Shown here piece by piece: positions 1 to 11,359 of a stretch of DNA of 64,000 bases. Origin of the DNA: Euptelea pleiosperma. Its lineage: Eukaryota; Streptophyta; Magnoliopsida; Ranunculales; Eupteleaceae. The stretch spans positions 3,890,829 to 3,954,828 of the forward strand of contig CM068540.1 of the NCBI GenBank assembly GCA_035048495.1. The letters are read 5' to 3'. The notes beneath the pieces were generated by a model. The model saw only the letters and a list, made by a program, of their open reading frames with translations, made no database searches and was not told the DNA's origin. Made by a program: the position numbers and the translations under genes. Position 1 is the first letter of the stretch; each line of letters begins with the position of its first letter.

Positions 1-109
1 ATATTTTCAATGTTTCGTGAATGTTTCGTTTCGTTTCGTTTCGTTTCAGAGTATGTCTCAGTTTTTCACTTGACCGAGATATTACTCCGAAACGAAATTT
101 TAAACCTTG
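1..109. mobile_element. End of an hAT-like element (CAAGGTTTAAAA-type terminus)
   Basis: The window opens inside a repeat with a short GTTTC pentamer run (about 24-47) and ends at 109 with the terminus TTTAAACCTTG. The same terminal motif closes a related repeat near 26336 and resembles the CAAGG/CATTG ends of the hAT-like elements at 7260-7710 and 19034-19429. The left end lies outside the window, so no target duplication can be checked. It abuts a truncated copia element directly. Confidence 0.4.
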
Positions 110-1639
110 ATCACAATAGAGGCTCATTGCACTTGGTGCATTAAAATTTAGTTCCAAAAGGAGCATCTTTAGCCAAAAAATCTCACACACACCATGTGCC
201 ATGGACCGATAGTCTCAGCACTAGATCTTGCAACCACAGATGTTTCTCACTCATCTAGGTTAATAGATTACTCCCAACAATGGACAGTAACTGGAAGTAG
301 ATCTACGATCTATAACAGAGCCCAATCTGCATCTATAAATGCCTCTATCCTCAGATGGCCATGTTTGGAAAACAATAAGCCTCTCCTGGTGATGACTTTA
401 GGTATCGATGTATCCTGTAGGCAACCTCAAGATGAGTTGCCATAAACTGGCTAACAATGACAGCATATGCAATGTCAGGATCTGTAAGTGATAGATAAAT
501 CAGCCTCCCTACTAACCTCTAAAAGCACCCAGCATAGATCAGAGGTTGCCCATCTTAATCATTCAAACCATGATTCTACTCAATTGGAGTGCCCACGGGT
601 TTAGCTCCAAGTTTTCCCGTCTTTGTGAGAAAATCTAGCACATACTTTCTCTGGTTGCATAGAATGGAAGAGCTACGACATTATACTTAGATTTTCAGCT
701 TCCACTTGTCATATGTGGGACTTTGTACATCTATCTCACTTACCCTTCTGTTTATGAAACCAAGTTTGCCCTTCCTCTAATAAACATTCTTGCTAATTGT
801 GACCATTCTAGGTAATTCGAAACATTCAAATTTCTAGTTGTAATATGTAGATTGAAATTGTCCATTGAGTCAGTTGTAAAACAAGAACCTCTTTGGGTCA
901 TAGAACTATTCCCAGTTTCTTTTGCAGTGCTGCTTGTGAACATCTTAATCACTTCAAATGAGTAACCTATGCGAACCAGCAAATAAATGTCGTCTTCTCT
1001 AGTTTACAAAAGCCAACCACACTATAGGATCCACACAGATCACACAATCGTAAAAAACAGGCTCCACGGCCTATATATCGACTAGTTTACACAAATAAGT
1101 CACGCCCTATGTTTTGATTTTCACGAATCAAAGAACTCAAAAACAAGCTTTGGCGGAAACATTAGAGAGAAAACATCACCAACTCCTCAAAACACATCCA
1201 AACTCCATGAAACCTAATTCAACACAAAACCTTATTCAGCGGTACCTGTCCGTATGATTGTTGACATCAACAATATTGTTCTTCTGCAAATTTATAATGC
1301 TCCCCTAGTTATTCTGATGTGATTTTCAAAATCTAAGATTTCTTCTCACCACTGTTCATGCGACACTATTCATGTGACAACAAAACCTAGAAAATCTACA
1401 TGGTTTTGTTCAAGCTCTGATATATACCATGATGAAACATAAACCCTAATTTATTCTTAGGGTTATGGTTTGATCATGAAATGAGAAAGGAAAAATGAAG
1501 AGAGAAGAAAAGATTTTATGAGTGGGAGACATTAAAGTGGCCCAGCTCCCCTCTATCTATTTATACTTTACAATAACATAGAAAATGATAAAATTGCCCC
1601 TACTTAAACCTAAAAATTACAAGTATTGCCTTTTCAACA
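110..1639 (-). mobile_element. Ty1/copia retrotransposon, internal-deletion derivative (RNaseH/RT end fused to gag, leader and 5' LTR)
   Basis: Read on the minus strand. 1430-1639 is a putative 5' LTR (plus-strand borders TGATG and AACA) with a TATAAATAG box near 1556-1567. A degraded tRNA-Met primer site follows (GCTCTGA and ACCA split by a few extra bases, 1414-1429), then a leader and a gag start; the minus-strand frame at 752-982 contains NYLEWSQLARMFIRGRANL. At about 643-652 gag jumps directly into the 3' part of pol (RT tail and RNaseH, about 110-640). The matching pieces of the sister copy lie at 61895-62250 and 59450-60010, so roughly 1.9 kb of the sister sequence is missing here. The frame carries stops; it is a dead element. 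The 3' LTR is absent. Confidence 0.75.
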
Positions 1640-3600
1640 GGCCTACCTACTTGAACGGTCCAGATGAATGAGTTGGTGAGCCATGTGTACAACATGGAGG
1701 ATAGAATCGACTAAGGATGATGAATGATTCCATTACATGGCATGCTGATATTTGATCACATTTGGATCAAAAGGTGAATGCAATGTGTTCTAAACCCAGA
1801 TCTGGTTTTTCGATGATCCATTGTACTAGCATGAGTTGGGAACTACACCTACTGCATTGTGAAACATGATCGGCCAGCTCTAGATACTGTTGCAAAGTAT
1901 ATTCATATTGTCTTTCTTCTTCCATGGTCAGATACTGATTGCAATTAGTTTATCAAAATGCAGGGCTATCAGCAAATGATGATGCAAAGTAAATCCATAT
2001 TGTCCATCTTTTTCCATTGTCAGATACTGATTGAAATTAGTTTATCGAAATGCAGGTGATCAAATGGTTTTCTTCATATTAAACTTAGTCCAACTGATTG
2101 GAGTACTCTTGACCTTCAAACCCTTCTTAGCACAACCCCGTGAGAAGACAACAGCAAGAGACAATCTAACCTCGGGTTGAATGTATCAAAAGAAGATGAT
2201 TGCTTTGCTAGATTTAACCAGGGCCACATTTCCATTTCTGATTTTACTTTTAGAAGGATATAGGTTCCTACGCATTACAGTTAATCAACAAATATAATCT
2301 TTCTTGGTTCCAAGCATGGAATCTCAATCTTTGGACATGATTTTAGTGTATTTGTTGTATTAGAACCATCCTAAGGACTACAAGCAGGAATAACATGTTA
2401 GTTGTTGATCACAATAACGTTATTTGATTGATATTGATTGTGTTGTTGATAATGGTTCTTATAAGCATTATAATTGTCCAATCTAGATCAGGCACACTTA
2501 GGTTTTGTGCCCGCCTTTCAGCTGACAATATGAACGGTCAATGAGATTAAATTACAGCATCATCTTGCTATAAATTCAGGCATGACATGCACAGTACCTG
2601 TATGCAGCACATGTTGCACCAAAGGTTCTAAATTTTGATTTACCTAAAACTTCAGTCAGCGAAAATTCAGAATTATTCAGGAAAACTCAATTTGATTTGT
2701 AGAATTTCCGAAAAAAAATTGCCAATTTGGGATAGTTTTGAAACCTTTCACCAAATGCATTGGAGAATGCACCAGTTTTTCAAGATATGACAAAAACAAG
2801 CATGATATCACATATAACTCATTACGTCACAAAAAAAAAACCATTTAGAGCAACATATGTAAGATCAATAGTGTATACTGAATAAAATGGGAAGGGAAGA
2901 GATTAAGCAGGTATGTTTTCGAAATTTAGCATAAAAAGATATCTGTTATATCGGGTGAGTTAAACCCAAGTTTTCTCTTTAAATAATATATAGATAAGTG
3001 AAGGCTATTTCGGAAATCTAATAGTGCTAAGTAGGTGTCATGAGGTGTCAAGTGAAAGCTCAAGTTTATGCTTTAAAATATAAATAGATTATATGACATG
3101 GATTGCCCATTAGATGTCATGTTTATTAATTAATTGTTTTCAACAATTCTAAACATTTTATAAAAAAAAAACTTAATAAAATGCGGTTATTATTATTGGT
3201 TGGATACGGATTGGATACAGATTCTTGTGCCCTACTCTTCACTAGAACCAACCCTATACCAGATTAAGGGGAATGGGAAACGTCTTTTACAAGAGTTAGG
3301 GTTGAACTGGAAAATGGCACAAAATACAAAAAAGGGTGAGTTTGAGTTTGAACCTAAGTTATAGACTCGACAAGATTAAAAATGACTTGAGACTCAATTT
3401 TAGACTTTGACTCAAAGATGACTTGAAACTGGTGTTTTGAGTCTTGATTCAACGTTGAGACCTATTCAACTTTGGACTCTTGAAGCCCTAGCCAAGGTCT
3501 TGAAATTCAATAATGAGGCATGGCAAAGTTTCTATTCCTAATCATTCATGACTTTAGTTCCATTATTATTGGTGCGCTCTCTCTCCTTGTGTTATAGAAT
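1640..3600. other. No gene seen; degenerate AT-rich sequence
   Basis: No open frame longer than background, no splice-consistent coding block and no recognisable transposon terminus was found. A short local duplication is visible: two ~75 bp blocks near 1895-1960 and 1985-2058 share the phrases for a TATTCATATTGTC-like string and GTCAGATACTGATTG. Otherwise I see nothing to annotate. Confidence 0.4.
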
Positions 3601-4400
3601 TTTTTTCTCTAATCAATTTGACTACATCAAATTGGTACCAGAGCAGGCTAGATCACACCGGATTGGAGATCCAGTGGCTGGATGAGGTACTTGAGGCTTG
3701 GGTGAAGTGAATATAACAATAGTGCCGAGTGTGCAAGAATCAATAGCAGAATTTATGCATAAGTCAGATAAACTCATGCAAGACATAATGTGTGGAACTG
3801 CAAACTCTCATGGGGAAAAGGAAGAATTTGAATTCGAGATTCAAGGATCAACTAATCCTACGCCTCGAGATGAATTAGAGGATGGGAATCCTCTCAAAAG
3901 GATAAGGCAAGAAGTACCACCATTGCATATTTGTTAAAAACAAGTCTCAAATTGGGAATTATCCACAACAGATGATGAAAATTCAGTCAATACTGAAACC
4001 TTTATTTAGGAGTTTATAGTTATAATAGTAATAAATAAATCGATAAATTGTTTAAAGTGATAATTGCTGAAGAAGCTGCTGATTTTATGATGGAAGGGTA
4101 AGAAAGGGAAAAAAATGAGTTTCAACCAACTAAACCAAAGTATGGATTAATCAAAAAATTTTACGTTGATTTTTCCATTTACTTGCAATGATTCGTTTCT
4201 ACAGGCTTCTTCAGAGAATTCAAAGATATAATCCATAATGTCAGGTCAAGGTCCAAAATGGAAGTACAGAATTTCAATGAGGACATTACAAAATTACACT
4301 CCAAAGCTTCTCATGATCCATTGGTTCTCAAATTTCATGGCTGTTGCCCAGATACTGTGAATTGCTATCAAAATTAAACTACCCTATAACAATTTCCACC
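3595..4400 (+). mobile_element. Possible LTR-retrotransposon remnant (tRNA-Met primer site, short frame)
   Basis: TTGGTACCAGAGC at about 3632-3644 is close to the initiator tRNA-Met primer site of plant LTR elements (TGGTATCAGAGC) and follows a sequence ending ACATCA, as an LTR end would. Downstream, 3698-3937 is a 79-codon open frame with an acidic C-terminal half that matches no family I know. The following 400 bp keep no frame. There is no second LTR in reach. It could also be a chance match. Confidence 0.3.
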
Positions 4401-5887
4401 AGATATGGTTATATACATTATAACAGCTGTTTCACAAAATTTACACCAGATTTAATTCGTTATAAAGGATTTATATAGAACCCGACTCCACAATTAAAGT
4501 AAAGCTGGTTTAAATCTAATCGTGAGTACAAGAAAAAAAATTACACTCACCATTACACGGAATCCAGGTTCCGGCGATTACCGATCTTCACACTGCTTTT
4601 GGCTGGTTCTGCTCAAAGTCAAAAAGAGGTTACATAATGTGCCTCACATCTGGCTTCCCATATACGGTGTATGAGAGCCCATGGATGGCTTGTTGAACCG
4701 CAGTTGTGGCTGGGTTCTTGAGTCCTGGACCAGCTCAAGTATCTCCCGCAGAACTTTGTTGAGCAGAAGATGGTGGTGCTTTCCCTGTAACCATCATCCG
4801 GGAGCATCAAGATGCTTCGTGAGCAATCACTCAGCCATCACAAGATCCTGCAGAGAAAGAAGACAAAAATCAGATTAGCATCTCAAGAAACAAAAAAGTG
4901 CAGTGTATATGATCTAGTCATGTTTGTGAATTGAGATAGAAGGTTTTCTAACATATACAATATTTCCCATGTTTGTGAAATAAGTGCAAAACCTAGAAAA
5001 CATAATTACCTAGATCTTTTGACCGACATATTGGAGTCTTTCAAAGCAAAACCGAGGATGCTCGAACTTGTATTTTGACGGGTGCAAAAAACATGGCTGC
5101 ATTTCAGTGAGAAAGAAAAAGGTATATTAGGCATTGGGACTTAAATAAAGTTCTTGAAATGCTAATAATTCAAACATGGGAGAAGGTGAGACTGCATACT
5201 TAAATGTTGTGAAAATCATACCACCTAAATCACAATTGAGTTCAAGATCCATAATCAATTTAGAATGCAACTTAATTGTAATTTACAGAACTTGTACAGG
5301 ACAATCAATCAGAACGAGTTCAAGGGCTTAAATCTTGGAGGAAACAAAATCCTATCATCCAAGTCATCTGGGAAATCTGAGACAAGCCAGTGCATTGTAT
5401 TGGATGATATACAAGTTATCATCCGAATCATTCTACGTATCAGCTGCATCACTCTATATCTGCTGATACTGCCTGAGTCTAATGAATCAACAATTCACTA
5501 TTAATGAGTTGTGAGATTTCAATCTGTCATATTCATATATTTTCATGCTCATAATAGGGGCCTTTGTGCACCAGTGAGGAGGAATGGTGCCAAAAAGGAG
5601 AGGGCCATGACTCATGAAGAAGATTACCTGAAGCCAAGTTCAATGTTCCTGGTCTCAGTTATGGCCAGAATTCTATCAGTCATGGGAAAAAAGGAAATCC
5701 CATTGTCTGCGTTACTTGGAGGAACGCCTGCCCTGAGGAAGGAAGTGTCAATATAGGAATTCGAAATTCCAACATTTCCCGGGAAGCCAGAACAAGGTCG
5801 GGCTGTTCTTTGATGCGGATTTTGATACAGAAGTCCATCAAATTGCAACGTAGTAGACTCGTTCGGGCCCACTTTCCCTTTGAATGT
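4401..5887. other. No gene seen; unassigned intergenic sequence
   Basis: Short frames on both strands (for example 5265-5504 and 5511-5756) have no family resemblance, overlap each other and lack splice context, so I treat them as chance. No terminal repeats were recognised. Confidence 0.35.
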
Positions 5888-6110
5888 CTGGCCCACACTT
5901 TGGTAGACCGACACACCAAAAAGCAGCGTGATTGGTGATTTCTAGCCATAGGATTTGAGCACTTTTTCATCATGGGCTTTATGAACAGGCATATGAGTAG
6001 GTTCCAAGCCCATGATGAAAAAGTGCTCAAAATCTAATGGCTAGGAATCACTAATCACACTGATTTTTGGTGTGTGGGTCCACCAAGATGTAGACCAAAC
6101 ATTCAGGGGG
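5888..6110. repeat. Foldback MITE, short copy
   Basis: Two imperfect inverted arms meet near 5985-6000: the left arm has ACACACCAAAAAGC, GTGATTGGTGATTTCTAGCC and GAGCACTTTTTCATCATGGG; the right arm reads the reverse complement, with CCCATGATGAAAAAGTGCTC and GATTTTTGGTGTGTGGGTCC. It shares its core (ACCAAAAATCA, GATTGGT, CTAGCCAT, TAGTACTTTTTA) with the many foldback copies upstream of and within the ZIFL gene. Confidence 0.6.
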
Positions 6111-6284
6111 CAGTGGGCTAGAAAGATTATACTACGTTCCAAGCCCAGAAAGGTCCCCACACATTGCAATTGAATAAAGAGTAGAAGCAGCAGAAAGAGT
6201 AGAAGCAGCAGAACTAGGGCCATGGAATCTAGAACCAGGGAACTAAAGAGTAGAAGCAGAATTAGGCCCAAGCCCACTAACCAC

Positions 6285-6515
6285 ATCCACATGGATGTTT
6301 AGCCCACCCTTGATATACAAACCAAAAATCAACCTGATTGGTTATCTCTAGCCATAGATTTTAGTACTTTTTAGGATTGATTCTAGCCATTGGATTCAAA
6401 CATTTTTTGGGTAATAAATCCAATGGCCAGAAATTATCAATCAAGCTGATTTTTAGTGTGTTTAACCACCAATAGGTGGGCTGAACATCTATGGAGTCAT
6501 TAGGCCCAAAAAATG
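6285..6515. repeat. Foldback MITE, short copy
   Basis: An inverted repeat whose left arm carries TGTTTAGCCCACCC, ACCAAAAATCA and CTAGCCATAGATTTTAGTAC and whose right arm carries the complements (CAATGGCCAGAAATTATCAA, CTGATTTTTAGTGTG, GGTGGGCTGAACATC). Same superfamily as the copies between 13.5 and 25.7 kb. Confidence 0.6.
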
Positions 6516-6769
6516 ATCTATGTAAGGTCGTGAGAGTCCTTTGCATGGACTGCAACGGGACTACGAGAGTCCTTTGCGTCTCAATTTTTTCCATAGCTTA
6601 TTGATTATCATGAGTAGTTGTTAAATAATATTTTCTAGTACATAGAGAGTTAAAAATTTTAATTAATACCATATATATTAATATGTTAAATATAAAAAGG
6701 GCCTTGTATGGAGTTTTAGCCTTAGGCCTCTACTTGCATCGAGACGGCCCTATTTGTGCTTTGAAACGC

Positions 6770-6960
6770 CTGCTATTTGAGCTACTTTCGTTTGAGGCTT
6801 GTTCCATCTTGTAGACACAAAAAACGACCACAAATAAGCTTGAGTGTTGTGTAATTTTCAATTTTGATTCAAATGGGCTGAATTTTTGTGAGGATGATCT
6901 CCATCGTGAGAAGATTATACGAGCCAAAAATCAGCCCTTAAATCATCTCCAATGGGACCA
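6770..6960. repeat. Dispersed repeat shared with 54460-54600
   Basis: Both places have the phrases TGAATTTTTGTGAGGATGATCTCC (here; one long match broken by a few changes) and AAAAATCAGCCCTTA followed by CATCTCCA, in the same order and spacing. At the second site it sits directly beside an L1-type LINE 3' end on the minus strand, so it may be a LINE-associated sequence. No coding potential. Confidence 0.35.
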
Positions 6961-7084
6961 AACATACATATTCTTATGGGTTGGGATAGGTGATGTAGGG
7001 CTATTGAAGTTTAGGTAGAAAGCTCATTATTGAACTGAGTACGTTGAGGACGGGTAGGAAAAGAGAGTAGAACTTTGATGAGGA

Positions 7085-7850
7085 ACCACAATATGAGCCA
7101 CATGGCATACTCTTAGTTACCACCGACCGTATGGATCTTTGGCCCATCCCAAATTGGATCTACATAGCAAAATTCAGCTCGATTAGTAATTTATGTCCAT
7201 TGGATTCGAGTCGTATTCATGATTTATTTTTAAACGTGCATTTTTAACATCATTTGGAGCAAGGTTTAAAGGAGGCCGTTTTAACGGCTAAACGGACTGG
7301 GGGCGTTACCGTTTAAATGGACTGAAACGGTCAGGGGCAAAAAATGAAAAAAAATGGAATTAAATGGATTTTAACGGTTTAAACGATTTTAACGGAAAAA
7401 AATGGAAAAAGTGGCGCTGAAATTCAAGTTTTGAAATTTGAAAATTAAAAAAAAAATGGAATTTAATGGATTTTAACGGAAATTAAACGGATTTTAACGG
7501 AATTAAACGGTTTTAACGGCCGTTTTTTTCACAAAATTTTTCAAAATAAAACGGCTGTTTAAACGATTTTAACGGCCGTTAAAACAAAAAAACGGCCGTT
7601 TTTTTCAAAAACGATAAAACGCGTTTAAACAGTTTTAACAGAAACGGGCTTGGGGCATTACCGTTTAAACGGCCATTAAAACCGTTTAAACGGCCGTTTT
7701 TAAAACAATGATTTGGAGTACTCAAATCTAAAGTTTAGAAATCCCTAATCAAACTGATTTTTGATTTGTGTGTCTACCGAGGGATTGTCCGAACATCCAT
7801 ACGGTCAGTTATCTCTAGGAATGTGTCACGTGGCTCACATTGTGTCTATC
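7085..7850. repeat. Foldback MITE, GCCACGTGGC-type, split by an hAT insertion
   Basis: The left arm (about 7088-7250) begins with ACAATATGAGCCACATGGCA and continues through ACCGTATGGAT; the right arm (about 7711-7848) ends with its complement through CATACGGTCAG, CACGTGGCTCACATTGTG. The arms are separated by the element at 7260-7710. The family is also seen at 11360-11700, 19491-19900 and 20097-20464. Confidence 0.6.
7260..7710. mobile_element. hAT-like non-autonomous element with AACGG repeats
   Basis: The 451 bp element starts CAAGGTTTAAAGG and ends TTTTTAAAACAATG, giving imperfect terminal inverted repeats. It is flanked by the exact 8 bp direct repeat ATTTGGAG (7252-7259 and 7711-7718), the target duplication length of hAT elements. 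The interior is a dense array of TTAACGG/CCGTTTAAAC motifs on both strands and has no coding capacity. Confidence 0.75.
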
Positions 7851-8354
7851 ATAGAAGTATATATATATTTTTTTTGCAAGTAGTCTGGTTGAGTGACGTG
7901 GGAGGAAATTTTTTTTTTTGAGGCTTCATTTAACGAGCTTACCAAAAGACAAAATGATCCCTGAATTTTGAGTTGTACAACTAATGCATGGACCAGTACT
8001 CCCTGTGTGCATGATAGCTCACATGCAATGAGATGGTTAATCTCACACGCGTAGAAGTATATAAAGCTACTAGTAGGGGGCACGTGCTGAAGAGGAGAGG
8101 AAATGGGGTTGTGTGTAAATATTGTTTGATAGCTCTGAATTTAGGATTTTTTTTTTAAATTATAAAAGACTAAAGCACCTCGTTTAGAATAAAGATGTAT
8201 AAAAAAATAATAATAATAAAGATGTACTACATGCTTTCACGAGTATTATTGTAATAAAATAAATTACAACTTTATATTTTGATAAAAGTAGTTAGAATTG
8301 GATATCATTGTAAAGCTCTCGTCAAGAGCTTTCTAAAGGGTACATTTTTTTTAT
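7851..8354. other. No gene seen; AT-rich spacer
   Basis: Homopolymer runs, a TAATAATAA stretch near 8205-8220 and no usable frame. Nothing further recognised. Confidence 0.35.
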
Positions 8355-9371
8355 TGTAGGGGAAAAATCCCGCACACCCCCACTAGTCAATGTAAGACCT
8401 AAGAACAATGATATGCAACTAGGACTGAAGCGGACAATTAAGATCCATGAACCCTACGCGCACGCCGAGAAGGGTGTTCAACTGTCCGAGACGCCCGACA
8501 AGTCCGCCTGAACCTTCGATGCTTGAGCCGAGAACTCCGTAACCTACAATAACTCCATTAGTAGAGATTCGAGAAAAGAATTTGGGAGGGAGGGGAGATC
8601 CCACTAATAGAGATTCTGACGATAAAGTTAGTCCTTAATTCTAGAGTGATTTCAACAGAGTTTCAGCTCAGATTTTTCATACCTATAGAATGTCCAGGCC
8701 TCATCTATTTATAAGCAAATAACTTGCTGACGTGTCGGTTGCTTTCTCCACACTCTTCCTTCTGCGTGTACACTTTCCCTGGCACTGGTTGTTCCCCTTG
8801 ACAGGATCGAGTTGTCCGTTCTTCCCTATTGACGGCTCCAAATGTCTCCAACCGTACCAACTACTCTGACCTACTCGATTACCAACTCTCTTGTCCACCG
8901 ACATGGTTATTTACCTGCTACAGTATGACCTTGTCACCATTCCTCACCTACTATAGACTGGATTACTCTCCGATAGGGATAACAATCTACTCTACTAGTA
9001 CACCAACTCTATACTACATTTAGTCATGTTTTGGACCTATACCTGCCGAGACATCCCTCTCAGTCGGCAGTTTGAGAACTTGTCTCTTCTTTCTATGCTC
9101 TCGACATGTCTATGTGACTATGTTCCCTTCCTCTTGGCACGAGTAATACTTCTAGGTTCTATGCACATTGGCACTGCTCAATCCTATGCCTCTCGGTACT
9201 ATTCAGACTTCTATGATCTATACCTATCAGCAATGCTATTCGCCTCAGTCGATCGGAAAGTTTTCTTGTTCTCGGCCTCGGATTGTATTGTTCATAACCA
9301 TCCACGTGGTACTAGGAGGAAAACCCACTCACTCACTAAACCCACAAAAAATTAACCCCTAACTCATCACA
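8355..9371 (-). repeat. Possible solo LTR on the minus strand
   Basis: Plus-strand borders are TGTAGGGG (8355) and CATCACA (9371), compatible with TG...CA LTR ends. A TATAAATAG box on the minus strand lies at about 8705-8714. Base composition is clearly higher in GC than the surroundings, as in long Gypsy LTRs. I could not find a matching 5 bp flanking duplication or a second LTR, so the borders and the class are inference only. Confidence 0.3.
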
Positions 9372-9439
9372 CCCATCCACCCCCCCTAAAAAAAACACAA
9401 GAGAAGGAGAAGAAGAAGAAGAGGAGGAGACCATCGCTC

Positions 9440-9488
9440 ACTTCTCTTCCTCTCTCTCTCTCTCTCTCTCTGCCTCTCCCTCACTCTC

Positions 9489-9533
<45 letters not shown>
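9440..9533. repeat. CT/GA microsatellite
   Basis: Two near-perfect (CT)n blocks, the second running about 9490-9531, in a pyrimidine-rich stretch that touches the A-rich tail side of the SINE-like element on its right. Confidence 0.85.
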
Positions 9534-9536
<3 letters not shown>

Positions 9537-9740
9537 GAAACCGTGGGTATCCGGGCCTCTTAGAGCACCCGACTAGTCCCCCGGGGCATGATAGTCATCC
9601 CTTCCACACATGCCGGAGTGTACTGGAAGAGTTAATGTGGACAGAGCCACTTATTACCCTCTACTCTTTCCAAGGGGTGGCCCCAAGGAGAGTTGAACTC
9701 AAAACCTCCTACTTTTTGAAGTGGAGTCCTGGCCATCTGC
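9533..9740 (-). mobile_element. Probable tRNA-derived SINE
   Basis: Read on the minus strand the block begins with a TGGCCAGG-like A box, has GGTTTTGAGTTCAACTC (about 9690-9706 in plus coordinates) as a B-box-like element, and ends CCACGGTTTCAAAAAA before the GA microsatellite. The order A box, B box, unique body, A-rich tail matches plant SINEs. No flanking duplication could be set because the tail merges with the microsatellite. Confidence 0.45.
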
Positions 9741-9905
9741 ACTCTTTCTACATTCTCTCTCCCTCTCCCTCTCCCTCTCCCTCTCTGGTTTTGGGCTGCC
9801 TCAGCATCCCCCGAGGCTGAGTGTGGCATGCCAAACTCAGCCTCAGGGGCTGCAGAGGCAGCCCAAAACGAGAGAGGGAAAGGGAGAGAGAGTGAGAGAA
9901 GTACC
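9740..9905. repeat. Long hairpin with CT arm and GA arm
   Basis: A CTCTCCCTCTCC-type arm followed by GGTTTTGGGCTGCCTC (about 9787-9802) pairs with GAGGCAGCCCAAAACGAGAG and a GGGAAAGGGAGAGAGAG arm (about 9855-9898). A further GAGGCTGAGT/ACTCAGCCTC pair lies in the loop. A transcript could fold into a stem of about 45 bp with a branched tip. Confidence 0.7.
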
Positions 9906-9934
9906 TGCTGTGGTGGCGTCGACGTCCTCCTCCT

Positions 9935-9998
9935 TCTCTTCTTCTTCTTCTTCTTCTTCTTCTCCTCCTCCTCCACTGTTTGTTTTTTTTTTTTTTTC
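9935..9998. repeat. TTC/TCC trinucleotide and poly-T tract
   Basis: A (TTC)n and (TCC)n run followed by a T15 tract. The open frames reported through it are low-complexity serine/phenylalanine or lysine/glutamate translations, not genes. Confidence 0.8.
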
Positions 9999-10149
9999 TG
10001 TTTTTGCTTTGGGTTTTTCGGGTGAGTTTAGTGAGGGAAAAACAAGGGACATTTTTATAATTTTTTTGTTATGTGGGTTTACTGAACGAAACCGCAAGTG
10101 CCAATATCCCGACCCAAGCGAAATTGGTGGAGATGAAAGGTTGTCTTAA

Positions 10150-11355
10150 GTCTCTTTATTCACCCAATATGATATAAAGTCAACCAAAAGGAATCCCCCA
10201 ATAGTTCTCATAGTAGAGATGACAAATCATCAAAGAGCTACCGTTAGAAGTGTCCCAATCCCACATAAAAAGTGGGCCCAGAGGTCAAATAATCATAAAA
10301 ACTAGAATTTTATTTTTCTAATCAAAAGTAAAAAAATCCTTTGTATCATCCATACAACTAACAGTTCATCAGTTCAAAATTGGTCTGGTTTAAGTTTTAG
10401 AACACTGACTATGATTGTGAAGTGAACAATTTAAATCTTGTGTGGACCTAACCAAGATGTACTTTGAAAATGCTCTATCTAGTTTTCAGCTTTGAAGAGA
10501 GACATGGGTGGTTGGAAGAGAAAGAATATGGGTTGTTGGGGGAGAGGAAAAGGTTGTCCTCACTCTCTTTAATAAACCCCTCAACTTTGACAATAAAGTG
10601 ATTTATTTCAAAGGACTGAAATACCATATTTTTCTTCTTTTGCATCTTTTTTTGTAATAGTTACAAAGATTTTTTAGAAGTGAAAGATGCGAAAGGACAT
10701 AATGAGGCTCACAGAGATGGTTTCACGCTTAAAGGGATTAGTTGCACGATAATACTAGACCTTTTTTTTTTTCCCTTCTGATTTCGATGTTGCCGATTAA
10801 TCAGCGAAGACCCATTTTTTTCCCTTCTGATTTCGATATTGCTGATTTTTGAATTTTGATTATGAATGATGAATCATGCGAGTTATGACTTATTATTATG
10901 GAATTATAGATGTGTTTTTCTTCATATAGATATGTTTTGTTAAAAACTACATTTCTAACTTGAAATATGTCATGATATATTTTTATAATTTTATCGATTT
11001 TTATTGAATTTATCTGAATTTGCCTGACTTGACTGATTTATTGCCAAATCCCGACTTTGTGACTATGGTGACCACTATGCAGGAGCAGCTTTTAAAGTGA
11101 CTATGGTGATCAGGTCACTTGATCAATCACTGCACGCTTCTTCTCAAGGAAATCTGACGTGTTGATCACTTGTCCTATACATGCTACTAAAAATTGCTAT
11201 ATGACACACTTGAGCCCAATGTTCTGAAACGGAACCAGTGGACTAGCCTAGCCAATTCACCGGTTCAAATGGTTGGTCCAGAAGACTACCTGCCCGTGTT
11301 TTTTTTTTCTATTTTTTGATATTTTAAAGGGTCGGGGTCCGTTGACAGATCTAAA
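10150..11355. other. No gene seen; AT-rich intergenic sequence
   Basis: A local repeat is visible: TTTTTTCCCTTCTGATTTCGAT occurs at about 10768 and again at about 10817 in slightly changed form. 11220-11300 resembles an hAT-type terminus (CAATGTTCTGAAACGGAACC), but the other end was not found with confidence. No coding sequence recognised. Confidence 0.35.
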
Positions 11356-11359
11356 ATGA

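Noticed and set aside
3698..3937. 79-codon frame as a small host gene
   Set aside because: It follows a tRNA-Met primer-like site and has no recognisable family; more likely a retroelement remnant.
8355..9371. Definite Gypsy LTR
   Set aside because: TG/CA borders and a TATA box are present, but there is no flanking duplication, no primer site and no second LTR; kept as a low-confidence feature only.
9632..10149. Open frames on both strands through 9.6-10.1 kb as genes
   Set aside because: They are translations of CT, TTC and poly-T tracts and of a SINE-like element.
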